Shown piece by piece: positions 18,672 through 27,054 of a stretch of DNA of 64,000 bases. The notes beneath the pieces were generated by a model. That model did not search any database. It was not told where the DNA came from and saw only the letters and a program-made list of their open reading frames with translations. Origin of the DNA: JBBRWO01 sp964388455 (GTDB taxonomy: Bacteria > Actinomycetota > Coriobacteriia > Anaerosomatales > JAAXUF01); assembly GCA_964388455.1 (NCBI GenBank), contig CAYMAN010000004.1, positions 31,404 to 95,403 on the forward strand, read 5' to 3'. A program made the position numbers and the translations under genes. The number at the start of each line of letters is the position of its first letter. Position 1 is the stretch's first letter.

Positions 18672-19744
18672 TAGTTGGCACCTCCCGCGAGCTGGTCGGC
18701 GAGTCGTTCGATGACGGCGAGGGTCTCGGCGGGGGTGGGGATGATGCCGCCGGCGCGGCCGAAGAACTCGACTGGCTTGCGGCCCAGCACCGTGAGGCGC
18801 ACGTCCTCGACCATCTGGCCCATGTTCATCTCGACGGTCAGGAATGCGCTGGCCGTGGGGATCGCACGCTCGATGGCGTCGGTCGGGAACGGCCACAGCG
18901 TGATCGGGCGGATGAGGCCGGCTTTGATGCCGACGGCGCGCGCCTTGTTGACGGCGCTGCGGGCGATGCGCGAGGTCGCGCCGAAGGCGACCAGCACGAT
19001 GTCGGCGTCCTCGGTCAGGTACTCCTCGGCGCGCTGCTCGTCGGCCTTGATGCGGTCGTAACGCTCGAAGCGCTCGACGTTGGTGGCCTCGAGGTCCTCG
19101 GGCTGGAGGTGCAGCGAGTTGACTACGTTGTGCGGGCGCTTGCCGTGCGTGCCGGTGACGGCCCACGGCTTGTCGATGAACTCGGTCTTGCGCTCAGGCA
19201 GGACGACGGGCTCCATCATCTGGCCGAGCATGCCATCGGCGAGGATCATGACCGGCGTGCGGTAGGTGTCGGCCAGGTCGAACGCGTCGTAGACGGTGTC
19301 GGCCATCTCTTGCACGGTCGAGGGCGCGAGCACGATGAGGTGGAAGTCGCCGTGGCCGGTCGCCTTGGTCGCCTGGAAGTAGTCGGCCTGCGAGGGCTGG
19401 ATGCCGCCCAGGCCCGGACCGCCGCGCTGGATGTTGATGATGACGCCGGGCAGGTCTGCGCCGGCCATGTAGCTGATACCCTCGCCCTTGAGCGAGATGC
19501 CCGGCGAGCTCGATGACGTCATGACGCGCGCGCCCGCGGCTGAGGCGCCGTAGACCATGTTGATCGCGGCGACCTCGCTCTCGGCCTGCAGGTAGATGCC
19601 GCCCTCTTTGGGCATCCGCTTGGCCATGTACGCCGCGACCTCGGTCTGGGGCGTGATGGGGTAGCCGAAGAACGAGCGGCAGCCGGCGCGGATCGCGGCC
19701 TCGGCGAGCGCCTCGTTGCCCTTCATCAGTACTTTCTCGGACAC
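18671..19744 (-). CDS. 2-oxoacid:ferredoxin oxidoreductase, alpha subunit (VorB-like)
   Basis: The 357-residue subunit has the N-terminal pyrimidine-binding domain (EAAIRAGCRSFFGYPITPQTE, SSSSPGISLKGEGISYM) and the transketolase C-terminal-like domain (FGATSRIARSAV). The organisation as separate delta, alpha, beta and gamma genes and the YPITPQTE sequence fit the branched-chain or 2-oxoglutarate type (Vor/Kor) better than fused pyruvate enzymes. The exact substrate cannot be settled from sequence alone. The start is a GTG at 19744 with AGGTAGG upstream, six bases after the ferredoxin stop. Confidence 0.92.
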
Positions 19745-19750
19745 GTGAGC

Positions 19751-19957
19751 CTACCTTTCGACCGTGATCGCGACTTCAGGGCACATCAACGCGCAGTTGG
19801 TGCAGCCCGTGCAGCGCGACTCGTCAGTGAGGACGGCGGGGTGATACCCCTTGGCGGTGATGCGGTCGGGGTCCAGCGCGATGCAGTCGCGGGGACACAC
19901 CTCGACACACAGCGAGCAGCCTTTGCAGTAGTGCTCGGCGACGATGATTCTCGGCAT
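19751..19957 (-). CDS. 2-oxoacid:ferredoxin oxidoreductase, delta subunit (2[4Fe-4S] ferredoxin)
   Basis: The 68-residue ferredoxin has two CxxCxxCxxxCP clusters, YCKGCSLCVEVCP and RCTGCTNCALMCP. Within the oxidoreductase operon it serves as the delta subunit that passes electrons from the TPP/Fe-S core to soluble ferredoxin. It begins at an ATG three bases after the stop of the P-loop ATPase gene and has GAGGAGG about ten bases before the start. It is six bases from the alpha subunit. Confidence 0.93.
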   Translation of the reverse strand: MPRIIVAEHYCKGCSLCVEVCPRDCIALDPDRITAKGYHPAVLTDESRCTGCTNCALMCPEVAITVER

Positions 19958-19960
19958 TGC

Positions 19961-20704
19961 TTAGCTGACCTCCTCGTCCACCTCGGAGGGGTCCTCCCAG
20001 GGGGTGCGAACGTGAATCTGTACAGGATACGCATTCTCGATGAAGCCCGCAGGGTCCTGCCCGGCGGCGCCCGCCGAGAACTCGTCCGCGAGCGCGACCG
20101 GCACCGTGGTGAAGCGCAGCGGCAGGCCGAGAAGCCGCGCCGTCTCGCGCGCGAACTCGAGGGAGTCGCGCACGGTGGCTGCCGTGGTCTCGCCGCGCAG
20201 GTGCGAGTTGTTGACGACGCCGGTCGCCTTGAGGTGCGCGGCACCCTCGATCTCCGCGAGCAGCGCAGCGGCCTCCTCGGCCGTGGTGGTGAGGCTGCGA
20301 TAGCGGTTGATGACGTAGAGCAGGTCGTAGTCGAGCGGCGCGATGTCTTTGCTGTAGCGGCCGAGTGCCGTCGCGCCCGCGTCGTCGCCACCCACATCGA
20401 AGATGACGGCGCCTTCGCTCTCGAACGCCGAGGCGATCGCGGGCGAGAGCACGGGCGTGTCGAGCGTGGTGCCCGCGAAGGTGGGGGCTATCACGCGCAC
20501 CCCGTGGCGCTCGAGCATCGCGGTGTAGTCCGACGACCGGAAGTACGGGTTCACGACATCGAGGTCCACCAGCGTGACCTGCGAGTAGCGCGCCGTCAGG
20601 TCGAGCGCGAGGTTGATGGACAGGTTCGTCTTGCCGCAACCGTAGTGGCCGGTGACGACGGTGAACCGCTTGATGTCGGGCGCGACTCCGGGTGCGATGC
20701 GCAT
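19961..20704 (-). CDS. P-loop ATPase (ParA/Mrp/CobQ-like) heading the oxidoreductase operon
   Basis: The 247-residue protein has a Walker A GHYGCGKTN at residues about 19-27, a switch-like VTLVDLDVVNPYFR, and a Walker-B-like VIFDVGGDDAG. It belongs to the SIMIBI class (ParA, MinD, Mrp and nickel/iron cluster insertases). I do not know a defined function. Its position three bases before the ferredoxin subunit suggests a role in maturing or handling Fe-S cofactors of this complex. AAGGAG lies six bases before the ATG. It is divergent from the XRE-cupin regulator, with which it shares about 100 bases of promoter region. Confidence 0.8.
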   Translation of the reverse strand: MRIAPGVAPDIKRFTVVTGHYGCGKTNLSINLALDLTARYSQVTLVDLDVVNPYFRSSDYTAMLERHGVRVIAPTFAGTTLDTPVLSPAIASAFESEGAVIFDVGGDDAGATALGRYSKDIAPLDYDLLYVINRYRSLTTTAEEAAALLAEIEGAAHLKATGVVNNSHLRGETTAATVRDSLEFARETARLLGLPLRFTTVPVALADEFSAGAAGQDPAGFIENAYPVQIHVRTPWEDPSEVDEEVS

Positions 20705-20714
20705 GCCGGGCTCC

Positions 20715-20743
20715 TTGACTGCGAGGTGCGTCTAGAATGTACT
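20715..20743 (+). promoter_or_regulatory. candidate sigma-70 promoter for the XRE-cupin/acyl-CoA synthetase genes
   Basis: TTGACT (20715-20720) and TGTACT (20738-20743) are separated by exactly 17 bases, 63 bases before the regulator start. The -35 is good and the -10 is weak (4 of 6). Confidence 0.4.
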
Positions 20744-20806
20744 GGCTTTCGACCATTGTAGAGGGCGGGTGCGACATCGCGCCGCCTGGGGGAGGGGAAC
20801 ACGCGC

Positions 20807-21391
20807 ATGGACCCGAACGTCGCGGAAGTCGCGAAGCGAATCCACGCACTGCGAGAGGACAGCGGCCTCACGATGCAGGAGCTGGCCGAGGCCACCGGCA
20901 TCACCGTCGCCGAGTACGAGACCATCGAGGCCGGCGGTCAGGACCCGACGTTCACCTTCCTCTTCCGAGCAGCCGAGAAGCTCGGCGTCGACATGATCGA
21001 GCTCCTCACCGGCGAGAACCCGCACCTCTCGGGATACTCCGTCGTGCGTGCGGGCGAGGGGCTGTCGATGAGGCGCCGCGCCGGCTTCGAGTACCGCCAC
21101 CTGGCTCCCAACTTCAAGCACAAGCTCGCCGAGCCGTTCGTGGTCACCGCACCGTTCGTCGCCGAGCAGCAGGACGCGCCCATCACGCTCTCGCGCCACG
21201 CCGGCCAGGAGCTCGACTTCATCCTCACCGGCTCGATGCGCTTCGCGTTCGAGGATCACGCCGAGGAGCTCGTCGCTGGCGACACCGTCTACTACGACTC
21301 CGGCCGCGGTCACGGCATGATCGCCACCGGTGGAGAGCCCTGCACGTTCCTTGCGATCGTCTTCAAGGAGAACGACGCGGAGATTCGCTAG
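20807..21391 (+). CDS. XRE-family regulator with C-terminal cupin domain
   Basis: The 194-residue protein has an N-terminal helix-turn-helix (residues about 8-62: IHALREDSGLTMQELAEATG, then VAEYETIEAGGQDP) and a C-terminal cupin sensor (about 120-190: GQELDFILTGSMRFAF, VAGDTVYYDSGRGHGM). Cupin-XRE proteins usually sense a small metabolite and control the adjacent catabolic gene. The acyl-CoA synthetase begins 79 bases after its stop, and the 2-oxoacid oxidoreductase operon diverges from it, so both are likely targets. A GGGGGAGGGG ribosome site precedes the ATG. Confidence 0.9.
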   Translation: MDPNVAEVAKRIHALREDSGLTMQELAEATGITVAEYETIEAGGQDPTFTFLFRAAEKLGVDMIELLTGENPHLSGYSVVRAGEGLSMRRRAGFEYRHLAPNFKHKLAEPFVVTAPFVAEQQDAPITLSRHAGQELDFILTGSMRFAFEDHAEELVAGDTVYYDSGRGHGMIATGGEPCTFLAIVFKENDAEIR

Positions 21392-21470
21392 GCCCAGCCC
21401 GCCCAGACGGTGCCCATCAGGTGGCGCCAACGGACGCGCGGACGCCGCGCCGACCGAGAAGAGGACCCCC

Positions 21471-23225
21471 GTGCGAGAGATCAACCTGCGCTATGTCGAC
21501 GAGACGTATGACGACAACGGCCTGCTTACGAGCTTTGGCCTGCACTATCCCGAGACCTACAACTTCGGCTACGACGTGGTCGACGACATCGCAGTAAACG
21601 ACCCTGAGCGCCGCGCCATGGTGTGGTGCAACCCAGAGGGCGAGGAGCACACCTTCACCTTCGCCGACATGAAGCACTGGTCCGACAAGACTGCGAACTA
21701 CCTCGCATCGCAGGGTATCGGCAAGGGCGACGTGGTCATGGTCATCATGCGCCGTCACTACCAGTTCTGGTTCACCGCCGTGGCGTTGCACAAGCTGGGC
21801 GCGATCCTGGTCCCGGCCACGTTCATGCTCAAGGAGCACGACCTCGAGTACCGCCTCAACAGCGCGCAGATCTCGACGATCATCTGCACGTCGATCGGCG
21901 ACATCGCCCGTACCGTCGACAACGTGCAGCCGAGCTGCCCGTCGCTCAAGACGAAGCTCATCATGAACGGCGGCGGTGGTGGCACGATCGCCGACCCGGT
22001 CGCTGCTGCTGCGGCCGGTATGGGGCCTGCGCTCAGCGGGCCCGACGGCATCTGCGCCGCGCGCACCGAGCGCGAGGGCTGGCTCGACTTCAACGCCGGC
22101 GTCACTGAGGCGTCGCCCGAGTTCGCGCGCGTCGACACGCTCGCGGCCGACCCGTTCCTGCTCTACTTCTCCTCGGGTACCACCGGCAACCCCAAGATGG
22201 TGCTGCACGACGGCGCCTACACGCTGGCGCACATCCCCACCGCCAAGCACTGGCACAACGTCGTCAGCGATGGCGGCAACCACCTGACGATCGCCGACAC
22301 CGGCTGGGCCAAGTCGGTCTGGGGCAAGCTCTACGGCCAGTGGGCGATGGAGGCGTGCGTATTCACCTACGACTTCGACCGCTTCGATCCCGCCGAGATA
22401 CTCGCGATGATCGACCGCCACCGCATCACCACCATCTGCTGCCCGCCGACGATGTTTCGCATGATGATGGCCGCCGGCATGGCCGAGCACGACCTGTCGT
22501 CGCTCACCTTCTGCACGACCGCCGGCGAGGCGCTCAACCCCGACCTGTTCGAGGGCTGGCGCGAGCACACCGGTCTGGACCTGGTCGAGGGCTTCGGCCA
22601 GACCGAGACGCCGCTGCTCGTCGCCAACCTGGTGGGCATGGTCTGCAAGCCGGGTTCGATGGGCAAGCCGTCCCCGCAGTTCACCATCGAGATCCAGGAC
22701 GACGACGGCGTGAAGTGCGCGCCCGGCCAGACCGGTGAGATCGTCCTCAAGCTCGACCCGCGTCCGGACGGCGTCATGCTCGGCTACTACCGCGCCGAGG
22801 AGAAGACCAACGAGGCGATGCACGACGGCTGGTACCACACCGGCGACATCGCCTGGGCCGATGAGGACGGCTACTTCTGGTACGTGGGCCGCAACGACGA
22901 CGTCATCAAGTCGTCCGGTTACCGCATCGGGCCGTTTGAGGTCGAGAGCGTGCTACTCGAGCACGACTCCGTGCGCGAGTGCGCGGTCACGGGTGTGCAC
23001 GACGACGTCCGCGGCAAGGCCGTCAAGGCGACGATCGTGCTGAACGACGGCTACGCCGGCAGCGACGAACTCGCCAAGGAGCTGCAGACCTGGGTGAAGA
23101 AGCGGACCGCGCCGTACAAGTACCCGCGCATCATCGACTTCGTGGAAGCGCTGCCCAAGACGGTCAACGGCAAGATCCGCCGAGCGGCGATCCGGGACAA
23201 CGACGCGGGCAACCGCGAGGAGTAG
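21471..23225 (+). CDS. AMP-forming acyl-CoA synthetase
   Basis: The 584-residue enzyme of the ANL superfamily activates a carboxylic acid with ATP to an acyl-AMP and then to acyl-CoA. Visible blocks are YFSSGTTGNPKMV (P-loop-like A3), EGFGQTETPLLV (A5), YHTGDIAWADEDGYFWYVGR (A7/A8), and the C-terminal catalytic lysine in KTVNGKIRRAAIR. It has the length of medium-chain/acetyl-type members. The GTG at 21471 with AGAGGA upstream is preferred, although the frame is open to 21330. Co-direction with the cupin regulator and divergence from the oxidoreductase operon suggest joint use on acyl-CoA/2-oxoacid metabolism. Confidence 0.9.
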   Translation: MREINLRYVDETYDDNGLLTSFGLHYPETYNFGYDVVDDIAVNDPERRAMVWCNPEGEEHTFTFADMKHWSDKTANYLASQGIGKGDVVMVIMRRHYQFWFTAVALHKLGAILVPATFMLKEHDLEYRLNSAQISTIICTSIGDIARTVDNVQPSCPSLKTKLIMNGGGGGTIADPVAAAAAGMGPALSGPDGICAARTEREGWLDFNAGVTEASPEFARVDTLAADPFLLYFSSGTTGNPKMVLHDGAYTLAHIPTAKHWHNVVSDGGNHLTIADTGWAKSVWGKLYGQWAMEACVFTYDFDRFDPAEILAMIDRHRITTICCPPTMFRMMMAAGMAEHDLSSLTFCTTAGEALNPDLFEGWREHTGLDLVEGFGQTETPLLVANLVGMVCKPGSMGKPSPQFTIEIQDDDGVKCAPGQTGEIVLKLDPRPDGVMLGYYRAEEKTNEAMHDGWYHTGDIAWADEDGYFWYVGRNDDVIKSSGYRIGPFEVESVLLEHDSVRECAVTGVHDDVRGKAVKATIVLNDGYAGSDELAKELQTWVKKRTAPYKYPRIIDFVEALPKTVNGKIRRAAIRDNDAGNREE

Positions 23226-23260
23226 GGGGCGGGCGCCGACGGGCGAGCGCGCAGACTCGG

Positions 23261-23650
23261 CTACGGGCGACGGCTGTGGGCGCGGAAGGCGGCTGCGATG
23301 GCGGCCTTGTCGGCGCGGCCCTCGGCTGTGGCGATGACGAGGTCGTAGATCGTGTCCTCGGGCATGCCGATGGCGACGCCGTTGAGCGCGAGAAGGATGC
23401 GCGCGGTGACGGCGCCGACCCGCTTGTTGCCGTCCACGAACGGATGATTGTTCACGAGATGGAACAGGTACGCAGCGGCCATCTCGAAGAGGTCCTTGTG
23501 TGCGTACTCCTCGCCGAAGCCGACCTGCGGCATTGCCAGCGCGGAAAGCAGCAGCCCCTCATCGCGAACCCCGGCCAATCCACCGTAGCGGTTGACCTGG
23601 TCGATGTTGATCGCAACGACCTCATCAAAGGTCAGGAAGAGTGGCTCCAT
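23261..23650 (-). CDS. doc: Doc/Fic-family toxin (death on curing)
   Basis: The 129-residue protein carries the Fic-fold active-site motif HPFVDGNKR at residues 69-77 and the early block VVAINIDQVNRYGG typical of Doc. Doc toxins phosphorylate EF-Tu and stop translation. The ATG lies one base after the stop of the AbrB-type antitoxin gene (TGACATG), so the two genes form a standard antitoxin-first operon. The stop is 35 bases from the end of the convergent acyl-CoA synthetase gene. Confidence 0.92.
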   Translation of the reverse strand: MEPLFLTFDEVVAINIDQVNRYGGLAGVRDEGLLLSALAMPQVGFGEEYAHKDLFEMAAAYLFHLVNNHPFVDGNKRVGAVTARILLALNGVAIGMPEDTIYDLVIATAEGRADKAAIAAAFRAHSRRP

Positions 23651-23651
23651 G

Positions 23652-23885
23652 TCACTGCGCCAGACGCTTCAGCGCGCCGCCCCAGGCTTGGTTCGCTTCC
23701 TCGAGCGCGTACTCGAACGCCAGCCGACGCTCCTCCTCGGCGGACTTGACCGGTGTGATGGTGAGTGAGGTGCCGTTGGTGGTGATGGTGAACTCGCTGT
23801 CCTCGGTCGCGCCGATGATCTCGAGGATGGGCTTGTCGATGATGAGGGCGCGGCTGTTGCCGTGGCGGACGAGCTTCTTGATCAT
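23652..23885 (-). CDS. AbrB/MazE-type antitoxin of the Doc pair
   Basis: The 77-residue protein has a swapped-hairpin AbrB-type DNA-binding domain (KKLVRHGNSRALIIDKPILE, then FTITTNGTSLTITPV) and a helical C-terminal tail (EERRLAFEYALEEANQAWGG) that would occupy the toxin. It should repress its own operon and neutralise Doc. A close paralogue with no toxin lies at 26709-26942. The start ATG at 23885 is preceded by an AGGAGCACGCC ribosome site. Confidence 0.9.
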   Translation of the reverse strand: MIKKLVRHGNSRALIIDKPILEIIGATEDSEFTITTNGTSLTITPVKSAEEERRLAFEYALEEANQAWGGALKRLAQ

Positions 23886-23989
23886 GGCGTGCTCCTGAGC
23901 CGAGGACGGGGTGTGGTCGTGTGACGAGTATACCCATGTATATACGGTAGGTCACGCATGGTCACGGGTTTGTGCTCGGCGCAGCGTCC

Positions 23990-24018
23990 TTGCGTTCCGC
24001 AGATAGATTGTGTACAAT
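23990..24018 (+). promoter_or_regulatory. sigma-70-like promoter for the 91-residue gene
   Basis: TTGCGT (23990-23995) and TACAAT (24013-24018) are separated by exactly 17 bases, 63 bases upstream of the ATG at 24081. The minus-strand antitoxin gene diverges on the other side. Confidence 0.5.
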
Positions 24019-24080
24019 CCGATTGCGTCATCGTGATTGACCAATGCGCCCGCCCTTGGGCTCAGTCTTCGGAGGTAGGC

Positions 24081-24356
24081 ATGCACGACACCGATACGAC
24101 CTCGAACTCGCCGCTCCAGACCCTGCTCGACGTGCCTGCCAACGTGGCGTTCCGCATCGAGTCGGCAAGCCAGGCCGTGCGCGAGCTTGGCTACTACGCG
24201 CTCCTCGGTCTTCGCGTGGGTGGGTTCGCCCGCGTGTTGGCCAGGTATCCGGAGCGCCATCCGCGCTTCATCGAACTCGAGCTCGAGAACGAGCTGATCT
24301 CGCTACCCGTCGGCCTCGCGGCCCAGGTTCGGGTCAGCCCCGTCTGCGCCTCCTGA
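24081..24356 (+). CDS. hypothetical 91-residue protein
   Basis: I do not recognise this protein. It starts at an ATG with GGAGG five bases upstream and a well-placed promoter. The product is amphipathic, with an early segment SPLQTLLDVPANVAFRIESA, a central hydrophobic VRELGYYALLGLRVGGFARVL and a basic tail, and it contains one cysteine near its end. It could be a small helical accessory protein. It precedes the glutathione-peroxidase-like gene by 40 bases on the same strand, so it may belong to the peroxide-response unit. Confidence 0.6.
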   Translation: MHDTDTTSNSPLQTLLDVPANVAFRIESASQAVRELGYYALLGLRVGGFARVLARYPERHPRFIELELENELISLPVGLAAQVRVSPVCAS

Positions 24357-24396
24357 TCACTGCCCGCAACCTTCACCCAGAAACGGAGATCCTCAT

Positions 24397-24930
24397 ATGA
24401 CGGTTCACAGCTACACCGTGAAAGACGGCACCGGCACCGACGTCGCGCTGTCCCAGTACGACGGCAAGGTCCTGCTCATCGTCAACACCGCCACCAAGTG
24501 CGGCCTGACGCCGCAGTACGAGGCCCTCGAGGCCATGTACGAGAAGTACCACGACCGCGGCTTCGAGATCCTCGACTTCCCGTCCAACCAGTTCCTGAGC
24601 CAGGCGCCGGGCACCGACGAGGAGATCACCGAGTTCTGCACGCTCAAGTACGGCACAACGTTTCCGCGGTTCGCGAAGATCGACGTGAACGGTGCCGACG
24701 CGGCCCCGCTCTTCACCTATCTCAAGTCCGCCGCCAAGACCGACGCCGACGACGCCGAGGCGAGCGCGTTTCGCAAGATTCTCGCTGATCTGAGGCAGTC
24801 AGTCCTGGGCGATGACATAAAGTGGAACTTCACCAAGTTCCTCGTGAACCGGGACGGCACAGTCGTGAAGCGCTTCGGCCCCACCTTCAAGCCGGCCGAC
24901 ATCGAGGCCCGCGTCGAGGCACTGCTCTAG
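24397..24930 (+). CDS. Cys-type glutathione peroxidase (thiol peroxidase)
   Basis: The 177-residue enzyme reduces hydroperoxides. It has peroxidatic Cys35 in NTATKCGLT, the DFPSNQF block, a likely resolving Cys81 in EFCTLKYG, and the Trp/Asn motif KWNFTKFLV. Bacterial Cys forms usually use thioredoxin rather than glutathione. It is co-directional with the OhrR-like regulator 11 bases downstream, a typical peroxide-sensing operon. Cys replaces selenocysteine here, in contrast to the TGA-containing peroxiredoxin at 46.7 kb. Confidence 0.93.
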   Translation: MTVHSYTVKDGTGTDVALSQYDGKVLLIVNTATKCGLTPQYEALEAMYEKYHDRGFEILDFPSNQFLSQAPGTDEEITEFCTLKYGTTFPRFAKIDVNGADAAPLFTYLKSAAKTDADDAEASAFRKILADLRQSVLGDDIKWNFTKFLVNRDGTVVKRFGPTFKPADIEARVEALL

Positions 24931-24941
24931 AGGAGAACTCC

Positions 24942-25391
24942 ATGAACGACTCGGCTCTGAGACTCGACAACCAGCTGTGCTTCCCGCTCTACGCGGCGTC
25001 TCGGCGGATCATCAAGCTCTACCGCCCCGTCCTGGACCCGCTCGGGCTGACCTACACGCAATACATCACGCTGCTCGCCCTGTGGGAGCGCGACGGCGAG
25101 ACCGTCACGGCGCTGGGGGAGCGGCTGTTTCTGGACTCGGGAACGCTCACGCCGCTGCTCAAGAAGCTCGAGTCGCAAGGTTTGGTTCAGCGCGAGCGCA
25201 GCCTTGAGGACGAACGCAACGTCCTGATCCGGTTGACCGCCGCAGGTCGCGCCCTCAAGACGCAAGCCGCGGCCGTGCCTGGCCAGATTGCATCGTGCGT
25301 GAACCTGTCGATGCCAGATGCCAGGGAGCTTCACCGCATCCTGCACCTGCTGCTCGCAGACGATGCACTGGTTGAGTGCCCCGCCGAGTAG
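24942..25391 (+). CDS. MarR-family peroxide sensor, OhrR-like
   Basis: The 149-residue winged-helix protein has the OhrR-type N-terminus LDNQLCFPLYAASR, placing a reactive Cys at residue 13. The core YTQYITLLALWE and the wing LLKKLESQGLVQRERSLEDERN follow. OhrR repressors are inactivated when this Cys is oxidised by organic hydroperoxides. Its position directly behind the peroxidase gene, with AGAGGAGAAC as ribosome site, indicates that it controls that operon. Confidence 0.9.
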   Translation: MNDSALRLDNQLCFPLYAASRRIIKLYRPVLDPLGLTYTQYITLLALWERDGETVTALGERLFLDSGTLTPLLKKLESQGLVQRERSLEDERNVLIRLTAAGRALKTQAAAVPGQIASCVNLSMPDARELHRILHLLLADDALVECPAE

Positions 25392-25403
25392 CGGTCACAC
25401 GCT

Positions 25404-25443
25404 GACTCCATCGGCCCAGCACGCTGTGTGGGCCGATGGAGTC
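25404..25443. terminator. perfect 15-bp inverted repeat between convergent genes
   Basis: Arms at 25404-25418 and 25429-25443 are perfectly complementary around a 10-base loop. It sits between the end of the OhrR-like gene and the end of terC. No T-run follows on either strand, so it is terminator-like rather than a textbook rho-independent site. Confidence 0.5.
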
Positions 25444-25462
25444 GAACGCGGAATGGCTGGGC

Positions 25463-26410
25463 TTATTCTGTGGTGTTGGCAGGCTCCGAGGGGAGCTCAC
25501 ACCCATTGCGGGTCTTCCACACGGAGTAGGCCATCGAAGTGCCTACAGTGCCCAGGATGACTGCGATCGAGAGCGGGATCGGAACGTGCACCACGTCGAC
25601 GAGCAACATCTTGGCACCCACGAATCCGAGAACGATGGCGAGACCGTAGTGAAGGTACTGGAACCGGTTCATGCAGCCCGCGAGCGCGAAGTACAGCGAC
25701 CGCAAGCCGAGAATCGCGAACACGTTGGACGTGAAGACGATGAACGGGTCGCTGGAGATGGCGAGCACGGCCGGCACGGAGTCGACGGCGAAGACGAGGT
25801 CGGCCGATTCGACGGCGATCAGAGCCAGCGCCAGACCGGTGAAAATGAGCTTCCCGCCGGAGCGGTAAGCGAACGCTCCGCCCTGGTAACCGCAGTCGAT
25901 GGGCAGGTAGCGCTCGGCCAGCCGGACCAGCGGGTTGCGGCGAGGGTCACCGCTCGCCTCGTCTGTTCGCCACATCTTGATTGCGGTGAGGACGAGGAAT
26001 GCGCCGAACACGTAGATGATCCAGTGGAAGCGCTCGAGCAGCGCGATTCCGCCAAAGATGAACATGAGACGGAACACGATCGCGCCGAGGATGCCCCAGA
26101 ACAGGACCTTGTGCTGGTACTTGGCCGCGATTCCTAGCGACGAGAACACGATGACGAACACGAACAGGTTATCGACGCTCAGCGACTTCTCGATGAGGTA
26201 GGCGGCGAGGTACTGCTGAGCCACAACTTCGCCGCGCCATAGCCACAGACCGGCACCAAAGATGAGCGCGAGGCTGATCCAGCCAACAGACCACCAGATG
26301 GCCTCCTTGACGCTCGTCTCCTTATCGGTACGATGCGCGACCATGAGGTCGAGAAGCAGCAGAACGACGATAACAACGCTGAATAGTAGCCACGGAAGAA
26401 GTTCGCCCAT
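25463..26410 (-). CDS. terC: TerC-family integral membrane metal exporter
   Basis: The 315-residue protein has eight or nine predicted membrane segments and the family acidic motifs EKSLSVDNLFVFV and ESADLVFAVDSVPAVLA, which are implicated in metal binding. TerC/Alx members export manganese or aid metallation of secreted enzymes. The ATG at 26410 has AAGG about ten bases before it. The leader of about 300 bases upstream holds a strong hairpin but no recognisable yybP-ykoY manganese riboswitch. It converges with the OhrR gene at a 15-bp palindrome. Confidence 0.9.
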   Translation of the reverse strand: MGELLPWLLFSVVIVVLLLLDLMVAHRTDKETSVKEAIWWSVGWISLALIFGAGLWLWRGEVVAQQYLAAYLIEKSLSVDNLFVFVIVFSSLGIAAKYQHKVLFWGILGAIVFRLMFIFGGIALLERFHWIIYVFGAFLVLTAIKMWRTDEASGDPRRNPLVRLAERYLPIDCGYQGGAFAYRSGGKLIFTGLALALIAVESADLVFAVDSVPAVLAISSDPFIVFTSNVFAILGLRSLYFALAGCMNRFQYLHYGLAIVLGFVGAKMLLVDVVHVPIPLSIAVILGTVGTSMAYSVWKTRNGCELPSEPANTTE

Positions 26411-26708
26411 TGGGGTTGTGCCTTTCTTGTTGCAGGAGAGGGTTAGCCGATGGTCTCGGGGAGTTTGAGCAGAATCTGTATGCCGAACGCCTCCTTGCTG
26501 TAGTCCAGAGGCATTCGAGAATGGGCCTCCGGCATGGATACATGCCGAAGGTCTTGCCGCTTAGTGCGCGTCCGGGACCGATCGGTCCGTAATGACGAAC
26601 GCGCCGCCCAGAGTTCAGGCCGGCTACTCCCCTTCGAGTTCTGGAGATGCTACGTGCTTGTGACCTCGCTGGCAAGACCAGAGTGGGTTTTGCTGGTGCC
26701 GCGCGACG
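26411..26708 (-). other. terC upstream region with 11-bp hairpin and short reading frame
   Basis: This 298-base gap holds an 11-bp hairpin (26526-26536 with 26541-26551, tetraloop, one G-U pair when read on the minus strand). Just after it on the minus strand is a short open frame ending 23 codons after ATGCCTCTGG, with product end LLKLPETIG. It could be a terC leader element or a gene remnant. I see no other gene. Confidence 0.4.
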
Positions 26709-26942
26709 CTACTTTGAGGGCTTGTAGACGGTGCCGCCGTAGCGCTTGAGGGCCTCGTCGGTGGCGTACTTGGCGGCGATGAGGTGCTCGTCCTCGGCGG
26801 ACTTCACGGGGGTGATGGTGAGCGCGTTGCCGTCGGTGGTGATGGTGAGTTCCGTATCCACGGTGGCGCCGATGATCTCGAGGAGCGACGGATCGATCAC
26901 GAGTGCGAGGCCGTTGCCGTGCTTGATGAGCTTCTGCGTCAT
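26709..26942 (-). CDS. orphan AbrB-type antitoxin paralogue
   Basis: The 77-residue protein has the same length as the Doc antitoxin and strong similarity to it: KLIKHGNGLALVIDPSLLEIIGAT and LTITPVKSAEDE match block for block. The toxin-binding tail has diverged and ends GGTVYKPSK. No Doc or other toxin frame lies downstream, where terC leader sequence begins. AGGAG precedes the ATG by seven bases, so it appears intact and translated. It may act as a trans antitoxin or regulator left after loss of its toxin. It sits next to the recombinase, at the island edge. Confidence 0.82.
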   Translation of the reverse strand: MTQKLIKHGNGLALVIDPSLLEIIGATVDTELTITTDGNALTITPVKSAEDEHLIAAKYATDEALKRYGGTVYKPSK

Positions 26943-27054
26943 GGAGGGACTCCTGAGCCAGTGGGTGCTGCGGGCGTCGTCCGAGTGTACTCCCGGGGTG
27001 TGGGGGAACTGTGGGCGGTGTGACCGCGGGCGCAGGAGCGGGATGGACGTGTGG

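Noticed and set aside
21417..22838. Long minus-strand open frame opposite the acyl-CoA synthetase
   Set aside because: It lies entirely within the coding sequence of a confident enzyme and has only charged low-complexity content.
26411..26708. yybP-ykoY manganese riboswitch upstream of terC
   Set aside because: The GGGGAGT-like stretch is on the opposite strand to terC and the remaining conserved segments are not present.
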